DNA from: G963691885 sp963691885
GTDB taxonomy: Bacteria; Pseudomonadota; Alphaproteobacteria; UBA8366; Aestuariispiraceae
Assembly: GCA_963691885.1 (NCBI GenBank)
Contig: OY829843.1
Location: forward strand, 2,852,001-2,916,000
Direction of reading: 5' to 3'
Length of the DNA stretch: 64,000 nt
Numbering within the stretch: the stretch's first letter is position 1; each line of letters begins with the position of its first letter. The position numbers and the translations under genes are program-made. Under the pieces are notes generated by a model that was given only the letters and a program-made list of their open reading frames with translations, was not told the DNA's origin and did no database searches. This document shows positions 43,109-51,005 of the stretch, in pieces.

Positions 43109-43927
43109 TCAAACGCCGGTGATCTTGCGCAAATAACGGGTCAACTGCTCCGGATCGAGATCGGGCAGTGCTTCATTGCTGAGCCTTTTTCCGATTTCGA
43201 GACTGAGGGGTTTGTCCAGCTTGTTGCGGGCTTCATTCAGGTAAAGGGCATAACGCAGCACCTGAGAATGGCGGCTGGCCAGCTGAAAAGCGCGGGAGTT
43301 GCGACCGTGGAACCGGATTGGCAAAACATCGCATCCCGATGCCCGGATCAGCTTGCCTGTCAGTGGTTTCCAGGTGTCGTCACGAACCGGTTGACCGTAT
43401 TTATGCAGACGGGATACGCCGCCCGCCGGAAAGATTCCGACCACACCGCCCTGCTTCAGGGTCTCGATGGCCGCACGTTTTGTCTGCACATTGGCACGAC
43501 CGGCCTCTGGCGTTCCGCTGAAATCAATTGGTAGCAGATTTTTGGCAAGTGTTGGTTCCGCCAGCAGCGCGTCGATCGAAATGACTTTGAAGTCAGGGTC
43601 CAGCCGCGATGCAAGCCAGGAAAGGATAATCCCGTCAACAACGCCGAAAGGGTGGTTGGCGATCATCAAGAGGCCTTTGGAGGGGCGTTTCTGCAGGTTC
43701 TGGTCGGAATAGCTGAGCGTCACCCCGAGTTTGTCCAGAGCCAGATCCCAGGCATATGGCCCGACCCTGCCGGCACCTTCTGTCCGATATTCCTGATAGC
43801 GGCGGGATAACTGCCCTTTGCCGGTGAGCCTTTCCAGAGTCTGGATGATGGCCCGGTGCAAAACAGGCATGTCCGGTGAGGCATAGCTGATTTGAGCTGG
43901 CGCCTGCGCTGCCATGGGATTGGGCAT
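43109..43927 (-). CDS. Lysophospholipid acyltransferase family protein
   Basis: A 272-residue LPLAT-fold acyltransferase. The catalytic motif is ANHPFGVVDGIIL (His and Asp, HPFG type), followed by the acceptor-binding GVVGIFPAGGVSR. This HPFG variant is found in lysophospholipid or ornithine-lipid acyltransferase subgroups. It would acylate a lyso-lipid at the inner membrane. The ATG at 43927 is preceded by a GGGGAAAC site; the open frame extends 23 codons further. It lies 75 bases upstream of the dehalogenase gene on the same strand. Confidence 0.85.
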   Translation of the reverse strand: MPNPMAAQAPAQISYASPDMPVLHRAIIQTLERLTGKGQLSRRYQEYRTEGAGRVGPYAWDLALDKLGVTLSYSDQNLQKRPSKGLLMIANHPFGVVDGIILSWLASRLDPDFKVISIDALLAEPTLAKNLLPIDFSGTPEAGRANVQTKRAAIETLKQGGVVGIFPAGGVSRLHKYGQPVRDDTWKPLTGKLIRASGCDVLPIRFHGRNSRAFQLASRHSQVLRYALYLNEARNKLDKPLSLEIGKRLSNEALPDLDPEQLTRYLRKITGV

Positions 43928-44074
43928 GATGTTTCCCCTGTCCTCAACACGATCCGAATCGTGTTTGACCGGATTTGTTGCGGCGTTCAAGGGCAACCAG
44001 CGGGTGGCAATCGAAACTTCACGAAGCTGTAAAGAGACTGAAACCTTTGAGGGGGGAGCGATGGTTCTGGCGGC

Positions 44075-46246
44075 TTAAAACCGCAGCTTTGCCCCCGCGA
44101 TAATGGAATGGCGCGTGATGTCACTGCCAAACTCGCCGCTATATCCAATGTTGAACGACGCGCCATAATCCATCCGACTTCCTTCCAGGTTTAAGGAAAT
44201 CAGGCCGGACAGATTTTCGGTTGGGGCCAGCTCGGGGTTGGCGATGAACCCGTTTCGGCTGATGGAACGTACAGTTCCCTCATCCCCGTCCTGGACAATC
44301 ACGGCGCCCAGTCCGGCGGTCGGCGTGATCACCCATTCTTCTTCAACAATATTCCGGCTGACCTGAATTTTGGGTTCAATGCTGAAGATAGTCTCATCAT
44401 CGCCATAGTATATGTTCGGATCGTCGCCATACTCGTTGAAGTTATCGAAGGATGTGTGGGTCGCAGCAAGCGATAGGGACGGGGTGATCAGATACTGGCC
44501 CTGCGATACTTCATGCGACAGGGTTGCGCTGGCAGAAACCGCATAGCCGTTGGTATTGCTGAAGGCCAGGCCGTCATTGTCAGTTTCCCGGGTCGTATCG
44601 AATTGTGACCTTGTGTATGACAGGATCCCGTCGAGCACCGTATTCGGTGCAATCACTGTGTCGCCAAACAGGCTCAGCGAATAGCCGTCAACATCGACCT
44701 CGTCCCGTCTTTCATGGGCCTCAAGTTCAAATACCTGATAAGCGGCGGCGGCGCCGACAGTCACGCCGGGTTGTACTTCATAGTTCATTCCCATAAGGGC
44801 AATGCCGCCAGTTGAGTCATAACTGTCAAATCGTTGGTCCAGATCATAGGTTGCGTCACTTGCCTCGAAGAGGGCAAAGGCCGATATGGAACCAATCTTG
44901 ACGCGAAGCGGCTCGTCATTCGCGCCTTCTTGCAGGGCCGCAAAGATCGCTTGTATCCCGGATTCAGCGATGTTTTCAGCGGAACCGGTGTCAGCACTGA
45001 AACTGAACTGAATCGGGGAATTGCGTGATTGACTCGCCAATTCACCGCTGGCATTGGCGGTAGAGACTGACAGTGTTTCTGGGTCAGGTGCAAAGGCTGA
45101 AACCACTGTCCTGTGCCCCCTCAACAGGTCGTGGGATCGTCTGACAAGCAAACGTATCTGGTCGCGGGATCCATAAATAATGAAGCTCCGCGTCCTGAGC
45201 GAGCCCGGCGGCACTGTGGCAGGAACGACGACGGGTTGTCCGTTGATGATAAACGTGCCGGGCGGTAAGGGGGCCGAAGGCGATGCAAGCTCTCGTGCCG
45301 CAAGCGCCTCGATGCTGCAATCAACCAAGGCTTCGGAAAACCGGTCAAGAATGCCCGAATTTCCCACATTATCGTCAATTCGTTGCAGATCAGCGACACA
45401 ACCATTGGCCGTGCCCAAGGCCGTGTTCGTGTAGTCTTCCGTCGTACCATCAGAGGTAGGATCGATAACGAGGTTTACTGTGTTGATGGAGGAACTGGGA
45501 CCCAAAACCGGGTCGTCTACAATGACATAGTATTGATCATTATTGGCTACATAGATCTCGGTTGAGACAGGGGACCTCAGACGCTGGTCGACAACAGAAA
45601 TAAGCGTAATGCCCTGATCGTTGAGCCGCGTTCTCGTAGCGTTTCGAGATTGTGCCTTCAGACCATTAAATTCTGCCAAAGGATCTGCCATGCCTTCTTC
45701 GAAAGGCATGGTCGGAGTTGAAATTGCAGCAGCGCCTGCCGCAGTCAATGGGATGTCCGAGTCTTCGTCCGTGACCATGATGATGAGCCTTTGAGGGCCA
45801 TCGGTGCCTCTTGGACTGCCAAAGTATTCGTCGATTGCACGGTTGATGGCGGCGAACCCGTGCTCAAACGCACCAAAATTTCGCAAATCTTGTGCGGCTG
45901 TAGCGTAGTCCTCAGATGTGCCGTATAGGCCGTTCGGATTACCGGGAAGAGCGTCTTCAAAAATATTGCGAACAATACCAAAGGTCTCATCTCCATTGCT
46001 ATCTGTCACCTGACTGCCAAACCCAATGAAACCGTAGCGCCGGTCTTCTTTAGCGTAATTTGCATCTTCTAAAGCCTGGTCAAGACTTGGGACGAAAAGG
46101 TCTTGAACAAATCTATGCTCATCCTCCATAGAGCCGCTTTCGTCTATGACAAAAACAATATCCACCGAATTTGCGAGGGCGAAAGGAGAACTGAACAGCA
46201 GAGGCAGCGCAAAGGCGCTAGCCTTTAATCGGGCTCTGAAAGACAT
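44075..46246 (-). CDS. Autotransporter with a von Willebrand factor A domain
   Basis: A 723-residue surface protein. A Sec signal peptide (SAFALPLLFSSPFALA, about 10-25) is followed at once by a vWA domain with the MIDAS motif D35-E-S-G-S39 (to about residue 290), then a Pro-rich linker (SPSAPLPPGTFIINGQPVVV, about 320-345). The last ~280 residues (from about 435) are a beta-barrel typical of autotransporters and end in LRF, with a terminal Phe as needed for BAM insertion. Such a protein would display a metal-dependent ligand-binding domain on the cell surface, likely for adhesion or aggregation. vWA plus autotransporter barrel is a less common pairing. It has no partner genes. Confidence 0.85.
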   Translation of the reverse strand: MSFRARLKASAFALPLLFSSPFALANSVDIVFVIDESGSMEDEHRFVQDLFVPSLDQALEDANYAKEDRRYGFIGFGSQVTDSNGDETFGIVRNIFEDALPGNPNGLYGTSEDYATAAQDLRNFGAFEHGFAAINRAIDEYFGSPRGTDGPQRLIIMVTDEDSDIPLTAAGAAAISTPTMPFEEGMADPLAEFNGLKAQSRNATRTRLNDQGITLISVVDQRLRSPVSTEIYVANNDQYYVIVDDPVLGPSSSINTVNLVIDPTSDGTTEDYTNTALGTANGCVADLQRIDDNVGNSGILDRFSEALVDCSIEALAARELASPSAPLPPGTFIINGQPVVVPATVPPGSLRTRSFIIYGSRDQIRLLVRRSHDLLRGHRTVVSAFAPDPETLSVSTANASGELASQSRNSPIQFSFSADTGSAENIAESGIQAIFAALQEGANDEPLRVKIGSISAFALFEASDATYDLDQRFDSYDSTGGIALMGMNYEVQPGVTVGAAAAYQVFELEAHERRDEVDVDGYSLSLFGDTVIAPNTVLDGILSYTRSQFDTTRETDNDGLAFSNTNGYAVSASATLSHEVSQGQYLITPSLSLAATHTSFDNFNEYGDDPNIYYGDDETIFSIEPKIQVSRNIVEEEWVITPTAGLGAVIVQDGDEGTVRSISRNGFIANPELAPTENLSGLISLNLEGSRMDYGASFNIGYSGEFGSDITRHSIIAGAKLRF

Positions 46247-46533
46247 TCAAAAATAACCTGAAATATTCGGTTTCAAATAACGGGATTGCGGATCAAATCA
46301 GAATGTAAAAACAAAGTTTATTTTTAAAAATTTACTTAATAAGTAGTAATAATATAGGATTGAAGGCCAATTTCAACTGTTCTGTCAATGGGAAGTCCAC
46401 GACCTTCCAGTGTCTCAAACGTTTTAGCGCGAGTAAAAATTCTTAAAGTTCTGCCCTGCTTTATGGACAGGTAAGGCTCTTGCAATGCGGCTGCCACTGC
46501 ATCTTGGAAAACTTCAGAAAAGAAGAAGGGGGC
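46247..46533. promoter_or_regulatory. Intergenic region upstream of the vWA autotransporter
   Basis: A 287-base AT-rich gap between the autotransporter gene (minus strand) and the 3' end of the alpha/beta hydrolase gene. It must contain the promoter of the autotransporter. I see no clear dyad or coding frame. Confidence 0.3.
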
Positions 46534-47346
46534 TCAGACCAGTCTGGCGAAACCGAGGAGCGCCATGATCAGTTCCTGGGGGCGCTCCGCCGGGATCATG
46601 TGACCGGCATGAGGCATGTCGAGGCGGTACCCCTGGGGCAGGGTGTCGAAGAGCTGATCCACATCGGCGGGATTATAGAAGACCCTGTCCTGATAGCCGG
46701 TGGTGACCAGAACCGGCAGGTTGAGACCTGAATAGTCCATCTCCCAACTGGTCTGACCCATATGGGTGACGAGGTTCATGAAGCCGGCATCCTCGTCCAG
46801 CGGCTCATAGGCCGGGGGGTTGTCAAAAATGTCTTCGATCATGGCGGCCTGCACGGTCTGGCCGACCACGACATGAGAGATGCAATCCCGCAGCAGGGTC
46901 ATGCCGCCCTGCTGCATCAGGCGCAGGCACAACCGGTTCATCCAGTCGATGCGTGGTGACATCACACGCAGGGTGTTGATCAGGACGAGACCGTTGAGGG
47001 AAAGGCCCCGTTCCACGGCGCGGGCACCGTAAAGCCCGCCAATTGAAAGGCCGACCACGACGGGACGCACCGGGTTTTCCGCCTCGATGAGCGCGATCAG
47101 ATCATCCACAATCAAACTGTCATCCAGATCGATATCGGCAGAGAAGGGGCTGTTCGCCTGACCCCTGAAATTATAGATCAGGGTGCCATGGCCCGCCTCA
47201 CGCAGGGCAGGGGCAATCATGGAGTCCCAAAGAGAACAATCCCCGGTAATCGGGTTCACGAATATAAAGGTTTTGCCGTCCGGATCTGTGGGTGCCTTAT
47301 GGTCGAAATACAGCCCGTCATTGGGGCCAAGCTCAAGCATCGACAT
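46534..47346 (-). CDS. Alpha/beta hydrolase
   Basis: A 270-residue alpha/beta-hydrolase-fold protein. The nucleophile elbow is VVGLSIGGLYGARAV (GLSIGG, residue ~100), the oxyanion region is TFIFVNPITGDCSLWDSMIA, the acid is expected near VTTGYQDRVFYNPADV, and the catalytic His is in MPHAGHMIPAERPQEL. Substrate unknown; the family covers esterases, haloalkane-type hydrolases and meta-cleavage hydrolases. Two ATGs two codons apart offer starts at 47346 or 47340. It lies 29 bases downstream of the carboxypeptidase gene. Confidence 0.88.
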   Translation of the reverse strand: MSMLELGPNDGLYFDHKAPTDPDGKTFIFVNPITGDCSLWDSMIAPALREAGHGTLIYNFRGQANSPFSADIDLDDSLIVDDLIALIEAENPVRPVVVGLSIGGLYGARAVERGLSLNGLVLINTLRVMSPRIDWMNRLCLRLMQQGGMTLLRDCISHVVVGQTVQAAMIEDIFDNPPAYEPLDEDAGFMNLVTHMGQTSWEMDYSGLNLPVLVTTGYQDRVFYNPADVDQLFDTLPQGYRLDMPHAGHMIPAERPQELIMALLGFARLV

Positions 47347-47375
47347 GGTCCAAACTCCCTGGGATAAAACTGTTC

Positions 47376-48830
47376 TTATCTGTTGCGGATTTGCTCTGCG
47401 ACCTGCGGGGATTTTTCCGGGGCAAAGGGCACGCAGTCAAAGCGTTTTTTGCGCAGATCCTTGCAAGCATCCTGAGCCGCTTTCTTTGTGAAACCGCCCA
47501 GTCGTGCACGATAGAGCGGCGAAGCGCTGGCGCTGGTGGGTTTGATGCTGATGGCGGCGGTCTGACCCAATGTGCCGAGCCGGATCCGGGCCTGATGGGC
47601 CGCAATTCGTGCCCGCTGTTGAGAGCGGAAGGCCCCGACCTGAATACTCCAGCTGTCCCGCAGCAGGATAGAGGGCCGTTCCTGGGGTTTGGGCGTCGCG
47701 CGCACCAGCTTTATATCAGACGATGTCTCCTGGCCGCGATCGAGGGCGGTATTGACCTGATCCAGGAACGGGTTTTCAGACCCGGACAGGTCGTTCCCGT
47801 TCGCGCGCTCGGTCTGGCGCGCCCGCTCTTCTTCCAGGCGTTGCAGGGCTGCCAGCTGGGAGGGCGGCTCCGTAATGATCGGCATGGCCTGTTGCGTGCG
47901 TTTGACGGGGTTTTCGCTGCGGGTCAGCACCGGGGCTGTCTTGGCCGCTTCAATCCGCAGCGCAACCGCGTTCGGATCCGGCTTGCGAAGGGGCCGGATG
48001 GCGACGAGCGCGATGCTGGAATAGGCCTCATCCAACAGCTTTATCATGTGCCGGTCACGGGATTTTGATGAGCGCCCCCCAAAGACCACCCCGATCAGGC
48101 GTTTGTTGAACCGCTCGACAGAGGCAACAAGGTTGAACCCGGCCGCATTGATATAGCCGGTCTTGATCCCATCGGTCCCTTTGTAAGAGGCCAGCAGTTT
48201 GTTGTGGTTCTTATAGGTGCGGCCCTTATAGGTGAATTTCTGCGCGGAAAACATGTCGAAATATTCGGGAAAATCTGCCCGGATGCGGTTGCCCAGAACG
48301 GCCATATCCCGCGCTGTCGAGAGCTGGCGCTTGTTATAGAGCCCGGACGCATTGCGGAATGTGGTCTTTTTCATTCCGATCTCTTTGCCCTTTGCTGTCA
48401 TTTTCTTGGCAAAGTCAATCTCGGTCCCGCCCAGATGTTCGGCAACGACAACCGCGGCATCATTGGCGGATTTTGTGACCAGCGCCATGATCGCATCGCG
48501 CACCGTTATGGTGGTGCCGCGGCGCAGGCCCAGCTTGCTGGGGGCCATCCCCTCGGCCCGGCGCGAAACTTTCAGCGGGGTATCCATGGTGATTGACCCT
48601 GTTTTTAGCGCATCGAACACCATATAGAGGGTCATGATCTTTGTAAGAGAGGCCGGATGGCGCCTTGTGTCGGCGTGACGTTCGTGGAGGACGGCGCCGG
48701 TATCCTGATCAACAATGATCGAGGCATATTTTGCCTCGGCGGACGAGGAGGCAAACGCCCCAAATAAAAGGGAAACAGACAGGCAAATAATGCTCAAGTA
48801 ATGAGAGGTATTTTTACTGTCGAAACGCAT
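47376..48830 (-). CDS. D-alanyl-D-alanine carboxypeptidase with SPOR domain
   Basis: A 484-residue penicillin-binding protein (DacA/PBP5 family) trimming the terminal D-Ala of cell-wall pentapeptides in the periplasm. After a signal peptide (about 10-33) come S61-L-T-K64 (nucleophile motif), S121-A-N123 and K223-T-G225. A Glu/Arg linker leads to a C-terminal SPOR domain (SWSIQVGAFRSQQRARIAAH, about 402-475) replacing the usual membrane-anchoring C-terminus. The SPOR domain should place it at septal peptidoglycan. Fusion of DacA and SPOR is common in alphaproteobacteria. Confidence 0.93.
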   Translation of the reverse strand: MRFDSKNTSHYLSIICLSVSLLFGAFASSSAEAKYASIIVDQDTGAVLHERHADTRRHPASLTKIMTLYMVFDALKTGSITMDTPLKVSRRAEGMAPSKLGLRRGTTITVRDAIMALVTKSANDAAVVVAEHLGGTEIDFAKKMTAKGKEIGMKKTTFRNASGLYNKRQLSTARDMAVLGNRIRADFPEYFDMFSAQKFTYKGRTYKNHNKLLASYKGTDGIKTGYINAAGFNLVASVERFNKRLIGVVFGGRSSKSRDRHMIKLLDEAYSSIALVAIRPLRKPDPNAVALRIEAAKTAPVLTRSENPVKRTQQAMPIITEPPSQLAALQRLEEERARQTERANGNDLSGSENPFLDQVNTALDRGQETSSDIKLVRATPKPQERPSILLRDSWSIQVGAFRSQQRARIAAHQARIRLGTLGQTAAISIKPTSASASPLYRARLGGFTKKAAQDACKDLRKKRFDCVPFAPEKSPQVAEQIRNR

Positions 48831-48940
48831 CGACTAACCTTTAGTTTCATTTCTGGGCGCGCAATAATGATGTATTAGCATCAATAACGGCAATATATAG
48901 ACCACCTTGAGTCAACAGTCCATGGAAAGTGGAAGAAAAG

Positions 48941-49702
48941 ATGTCAGTATTTCGAACAATAAAGGCCCGGATCCACAGCAGGACAATGACAAGGTCCGGC
49001 GTGATTGCCGGTTTGCTTCTGGCTGTTGCTGGTTGCACCCAGGTCACGGATGGCGAAATCTCGGATTCGATATCCCAGCGCTGGACATGGGGCAGCTTTA
49101 TTTCGGGCGAAGACATCGCATCGGCCTGCACCGCTGAGAGCCGGGGGCGGTATCGATTTACCTATTTCGGGGACCAGTCGAAGCAGGTCCGGGTCTATGA
49201 TCTGGACGTGAATGCCGGCACGTTGAGAAAGCGTATTATAACGTCCAAACTGACCGTTGGTATTGTGCCACTGGGCGCGGGTTTTACGGATGTTTTCCGC
49301 CCCAGGGATGAAACGATCCCGTTGACCAGCCCGCAGATTGCCGCGATTGAAACCGCGCTCGTCAATGACGGTTTCGGGTCGAGACCGGCCCAGGATAAAC
49401 AGATGCTGCTGTCCGAGTGGTATTTCTGGCTCGTCCGCGGATGTCGGGATGGTGAGACACGCCTGCGCGTCTGGGTCCACCCGGATGACGACTTCAAGGC
49501 CCTGACATTTCCGGAAACCCTGTTCAGCATCGATCCAACAGAGGTCGCTGTGCAGCAACCGCGTTTTGATTATCGCTCTGGACCGGTGCCCTTTAATCCG
49601 AACCGGGATGACAGCTTCGCCCATTATATGATGTGGGCTTACCCGGAAAAGGTTGAAATCGGAACGGAATATAGCCGGTCCCGGTTCACGCTTGATCGTT
49701 GA
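48941..49702 (+). CDS. Hypothetical lipoprotein
   Basis: A 253-residue protein with a lipobox (GLLLAVAGC, Cys near residue 32) following a basic start, indicating a lipid-anchored periplasmic or outer-membrane protein. The mature part contains two further Cys (IASACTAE and VRGCRDGE) that might form a disulfide. No known family is recognised. The ATG at 48941 has GGAAG upstream; an in-frame GTG at 48929 is an alternative. It is divergent from the carboxypeptidase gene. Confidence 0.75.
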   Translation: MSVFRTIKARIHSRTMTRSGVIAGLLLAVAGCTQVTDGEISDSISQRWTWGSFISGEDIASACTAESRGRYRFTYFGDQSKQVRVYDLDVNAGTLRKRIITSKLTVGIVPLGAGFTDVFRPRDETIPLTSPQIAAIETALVNDGFGSRPAQDKQMLLSEWYFWLVRGCRDGETRLRVWVHPDDDFKALTFPETLFSIDPTEVAVQQPRFDYRSGPVPFNPNRDDSFAHYMMWAYPEKVEIGTEYSRSRFTLDR

Positions 49703-49732
49703 TTCAAATCAAAAACGGGGACTAAAACCAAT

Positions 49733-49753
49733 TTTTTGTGCAGCGCACAAAAA
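49733..49753. promoter_or_regulatory. Dyad TTTTTGTGC-AGC-GCACAAAAA upstream of the phasin gene
   Basis: A perfect 9-base inverted repeat around AGC, ending 6 bases before a -35-like TTGACG (49760-49765). The core GTGCAGCGCAC recurs as GTGCAGTGCAA at 49804-49814. TGC-rich sites of this type are bound by the polyhydroxyalkanoate regulator PhaR in alphaproteobacteria; that identity is inferred. Confidence 0.55.
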
Positions 49754-49759
49754 TTCTCC

Positions 49760-49814
49760 TTGACGTTGATAGCGATCCACTCCATATACCATGTATAACA
49801 ATGGTGCAGTGCAA
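49760..49814 (+). promoter_or_regulatory. Candidate phasin promoter and second TGC-rich site
   Basis: TTGACG (49760-49765) and CATATA (49783-49788) are separated by 17 bases, giving a plausible sigma-70 promoter. The second TGC-rich site (49804-49814) would lie near the start of the transcript. The transcript would then have a leader of about 170 bases before the phasin ATG, in which no gene is seen. Confidence 0.45.
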
Positions 49815-49979
49815 CAACGCAATTGCGAAACGCACGGCAGGATTGGAAATTTACCGGAAGACGCGCTGAGTGTTGCGGCTTCCCTTGTGAAGCGGAAGGG
49901 CCGAACCGGCAATATCGAAGCCCTTTCCAGAGCGTCTGAACCGATTGGCCCCCGGGCCCGATAAATTAGGAGAAGTGTT

Positions 49980-50501
49980 ATGTCTGCAAAGAAAGCAGCT
50001 GCTGCAAAGATCGATACCAAACAGGTTGAAGAAGTCATCGCTGTTGGCAAAGAAACCGTTGAAAAGGCTGTTGCCGCAACCAAAGACCAGGTTGAGCAGG
50101 CTGTTGCCGCAACCAAGGAACAGGTTGAGAAGGCTTCTGAAGCTGTGACCAAGGGTTATGAAGAAATGAACTCCATCAACAAAGATACGATGGCTGTTGT
50201 TTCCAAATTCGGTGACGTGATGATGAAGGGTTCCGAAGAAATGGGTAAAGCCTATTTCACCTACCTGAAATCTGCCAGCGAAGGTCAGGCCGAAGTTGCC
50301 AAAGCCCTTCTGGCTGCAAAGACCGTCAACGAAGTTGTTGAAATCCAGACCGACTATGCCCGCACCAGCTTTGACAGCTTCGTTGTCGAATCCGGCAAAA
50401 TCAGCGAGTTGGGCGTCAAAGTGGCCACCGATGCTTTCGAGCCGGTCCAGGCCCACCTGAACGCCACTGTTGAGCGCATGGTCAAGCCGCTGGCTGCCTG
50501 A
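49980..50501 (+). CDS. phaP: Phasin family protein
   Basis: A 173-residue phasin that coats polyhydroxyalkanoate granules. The N-terminus is Lys/Ala-rich with a heptad-like repeat AVAATKDQVEQAVAATKEQV (about 29-50), and the phasin domain follows (SEEMGKAYFTYLKSASEGQA, TDYARTSFDSFVVESGKISE), predicted fully helical. Codon use is strikingly biased and regular, as in abundant proteins. AGGAG at 49970 precedes the ATG. A strong terminator follows, so it is monocistronic. Confidence 0.92.
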   Translation: MSAKKAAAAKIDTKQVEEVIAVGKETVEKAVAATKDQVEQAVAATKEQVEKASEAVTKGYEEMNSINKDTMAVVSKFGDVMMKGSEEMGKAYFTYLKSASEGQAEVAKALLAAKTVNEVVEIQTDYARTSFDSFVVESGKISELGVKVATDAFEPVQAHLNATVERMVKPLAA

Positions 50502-50583
50502 GCCAGGGTGCTGATCCAGACGATCAGTCCATAAAGGGCACGCGACCAGAATAACGGGTACGCCGTAGCCCGGCCAAAGTTTA

Positions 50584-50629
50584 AACGGCCCTGCCTGATG
50601 ATTTATGGATCATCCGGCGGGGCCGTTTT
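50584..50629 (+). terminator. Strong rho-independent terminator after phaP
   Basis: Two 19-base arms (50584-50602 and 50609-50627) pair with only two G-T mismatches around a 6-base loop, ending in TTTT. It follows the phasin stop by 83 bases, in line with a highly transcribed gene. Confidence 0.88.
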
Positions 50630-51005
50630 GCGTTTGGTCACACCCAGCCCTCAGGATGCAGGGCCCGACCGTCGTCCCTGAAGCGCCAGTGCCGCCATGT
50701 CGACCACGCACCGGATTTTGAAATTCCGCTGCGGTACCTGTGTCCGAATTGTCACAGCTACAATCTTTATCTGTGCTCAAAACGCGACTCTGCCGGAACG
50801 GGTGTTGAAGGATGCAGTGATTCATGAAATCAATTACAAAGTATGAATAAAAATATTTTTAATGACGTTTTCAGGTTGAATTTGTGAGTTTCCTGATTTG
50901 CGGGTCGGGAATTCCGGTCTTTGCCGTAAGTACCCGAATTTTTTCAAGCAACGGATTTTTTTGAGTAACGGATTTTTGTAACGCCATTTTTCAGGGATTT
51001 GTCAG
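50630..51005 (+). promoter_or_regulatory. Leader region of the giant autotransporter
   Basis: The remainder of the gap between phaP and the autotransporter. It includes a short direct repeat AACGGATTTTT (50952-50962 and 50969-50979) 27-54 bases before the ATG, in an AT-rich stretch likely to hold the promoter. An open but start-less frame ending at 50827 has Cys/His pairs (YLCPNCHSYNLYLC); I do not consider it a proven gene. Confidence 0.3.

Noticed and set aside
50630..50827. Start-less frame with paired Cys residues (YLCPNCHSYNLYLC)
   Set aside because: It begins inside the phasin terminator, has no start codon or ribosome site, and no recognised family. Possibly a gene relic, but unsupported.
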